Assembly (NCBI RefSeq): GCF_024970185.1
Contig: NZ_CP103965.1
Span: forward strand, 244,001-308,000
Reading direction: 5' to 3'
Length of the DNA stretch: 64,000 nt
From: Pseudomonas sp. N3-W
Lineage (GTDB): Bacteria > Pseudomonadota > Gammaproteobacteria > Pseudomonadales > Pseudomonadaceae
Below are positions 63,613 through 64,000 of this stretch, piece after piece. Each line of letters begins with the position of its first letter. Position 1 is the first letter of the stretch. The notes under the pieces were generated by a model. It was not told where the DNA came from. It did not search any database and was given only the letters and a program-made list of their open reading frames with translations. The position numbers and the translations under genes are program-made.

Positions 63613-64000
63613 TCAAGGTCCTGTCAGCGATTTCTGATAAATCGCGAAGCAGGCTTCCGCCAAGGCCGAACGCGGGGCGCTGCGGCGCATGATCAGTCCC
63701 AGCCGGCCAAGGGTCTGGGCATTTTCGATGGGTTGCAGGCGCAGGTGGTCGGTGAGATTTTCCAGGCCTCCGTCCAGCGGCATCACCGCGCAGCAAAAGC
63801 CGCCGTGCACGGCTTGTAACAATTGATGGACAGCATCGGTTTGCAGCAGCGGCTGCGGGATCAGGCCTCGGCTGTGGAAGTTATGATCGATGGATTGGCG
63901 AAAATGCATGCCGCTGGTGAGCATGCCCAACGGCAGTTCGATCAATGACTCCCAGCTCAGCGGCGCCTCGCCGAAACTGAAAAAACGCTGATCGTAGAGC
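63613..64000 (-). CDS. LysR family regulator, C-terminal part only
   Basis: About 128 residues of the effector-binding domain of a LysR-type regulator; the DNA-binding N-terminus lies beyond the window edge. Visible segments are LSWESLIELPLGMLTSGMHF, LLQAVHGGFCCAVMPL and LGLIMRRSAPRSALAEACFA. It is upstream of fdhD on the same strand and may control fdhF-fdhD, which cannot be tested here. Confidence 0.8.
   Translation of the reverse strand, partial: LYDQRFFSFGEAPLSWESLIELPLGMLTSGMHFRQSIDHNFHSRGLIPQPLLQTDAVHQLLQAVHGGFCCAVMPLDGGLENLTDHLRLQPIENAQTLGRLGLIMRRSAPRSALAEACFAIYQKSLTGP

Overview
The window reads as chromosomal DNA of a fluorescent-group Pseudomonas. The evidence is GC-rich codon use, dense Pseudomonas-type REP/REPIN palindromes between genes, and a gene order typical of the genus (cystine transporter, D-cysteine desulfhydrase, EpsC, BetT, tauABCD, gshA, tex, ompR-envZ, rimABK, hslR, hslO, pckA, fdhF-fdhD). 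There are no rRNA or tRNA genes and no CRISPR array.

Layout. 0-2.4 kb: an orphan RHS-core protein facing a RecF/SMC-like ATPase. 2.5-7.7 kb: a TriABC-type RND efflux operon with two lipoprotein adaptors. 7.9-10.2 kb: a secreted glycosidase-like protein. 10.2-11.4 kb: an IS110-family element sitting exactly inside a REP sequence; its 5' non-coding segment folds into two guide loops that match the target and the element's own joined ends, i.e. a readable bridge RNA. 12.2-24.9 kb: sulfur genes (metQNI, a DszA-like flavin monooxygenase, two SfnB-type oxidoreductases, tcyJLN cystine uptake, dcyD, epsC). 25.2-27.3 kb: BetT behind a palindrome that fits a BetI operator. 28.0-28.7 kb: HicAB toxin-antitoxin. 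28.8-34.8 kb: a LacI-type regulator, a perfect palindromic operator, a TonB-dependent receptor, a second flavin monooxygenase and an aldo/keto reductase. 34.9-38.5 kb: tauABCD. 38.7-43.4 kb: gshA, a PaaI-type thioesterase and tex. 43.8-45.9 kb: ompR and envZ, unusually separated by a REP-like hairpin. 46.1-48.3 kb: rimABK (EAL phosphodiesterase, retropepsin-like RimB, glutamate ligase RimK). 48.4-52.1 kb: hslR, a decayed membrane-protein gene, hslO and pckA. 52.2-55.2 kb: accessory DNA with a DUF1493 gene, an S-type pyocin-like toxin ending in a colicin E3-type 16S rRNase domain, its presumed immunity gene, and small orphans. 55.5-64 kb: a RecQ-family helicase, 3-hydroxyacyl-CoA dehydrogenase, thioesterase, glycine-zipper protein, fdhF-fdhD and the start-less 3' part of a LysR gene.

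How it works together. Much of 12-41 kb serves sulfur scavenging: uptake of methionine-like compounds, cystine and taurine; oxidative desulfonation by TauD and probably by the flavin and SfnB enzymes; sulfide release by DcyD; O-acetylserine by EpsC; glutathione by GshA. AT-rich promoter segments upstream of the sfnB, tcyJ and tauA transcription units share sequence, which suggests one sulfur-limitation regulator (CysB is the natural candidate). The most distinctive items are the decoded bridge RNA of the IS110 element and the E3-type toxin with a non-classical immunity partner. All functions are inferred from the sequence and from remembered family features; no database search was run.
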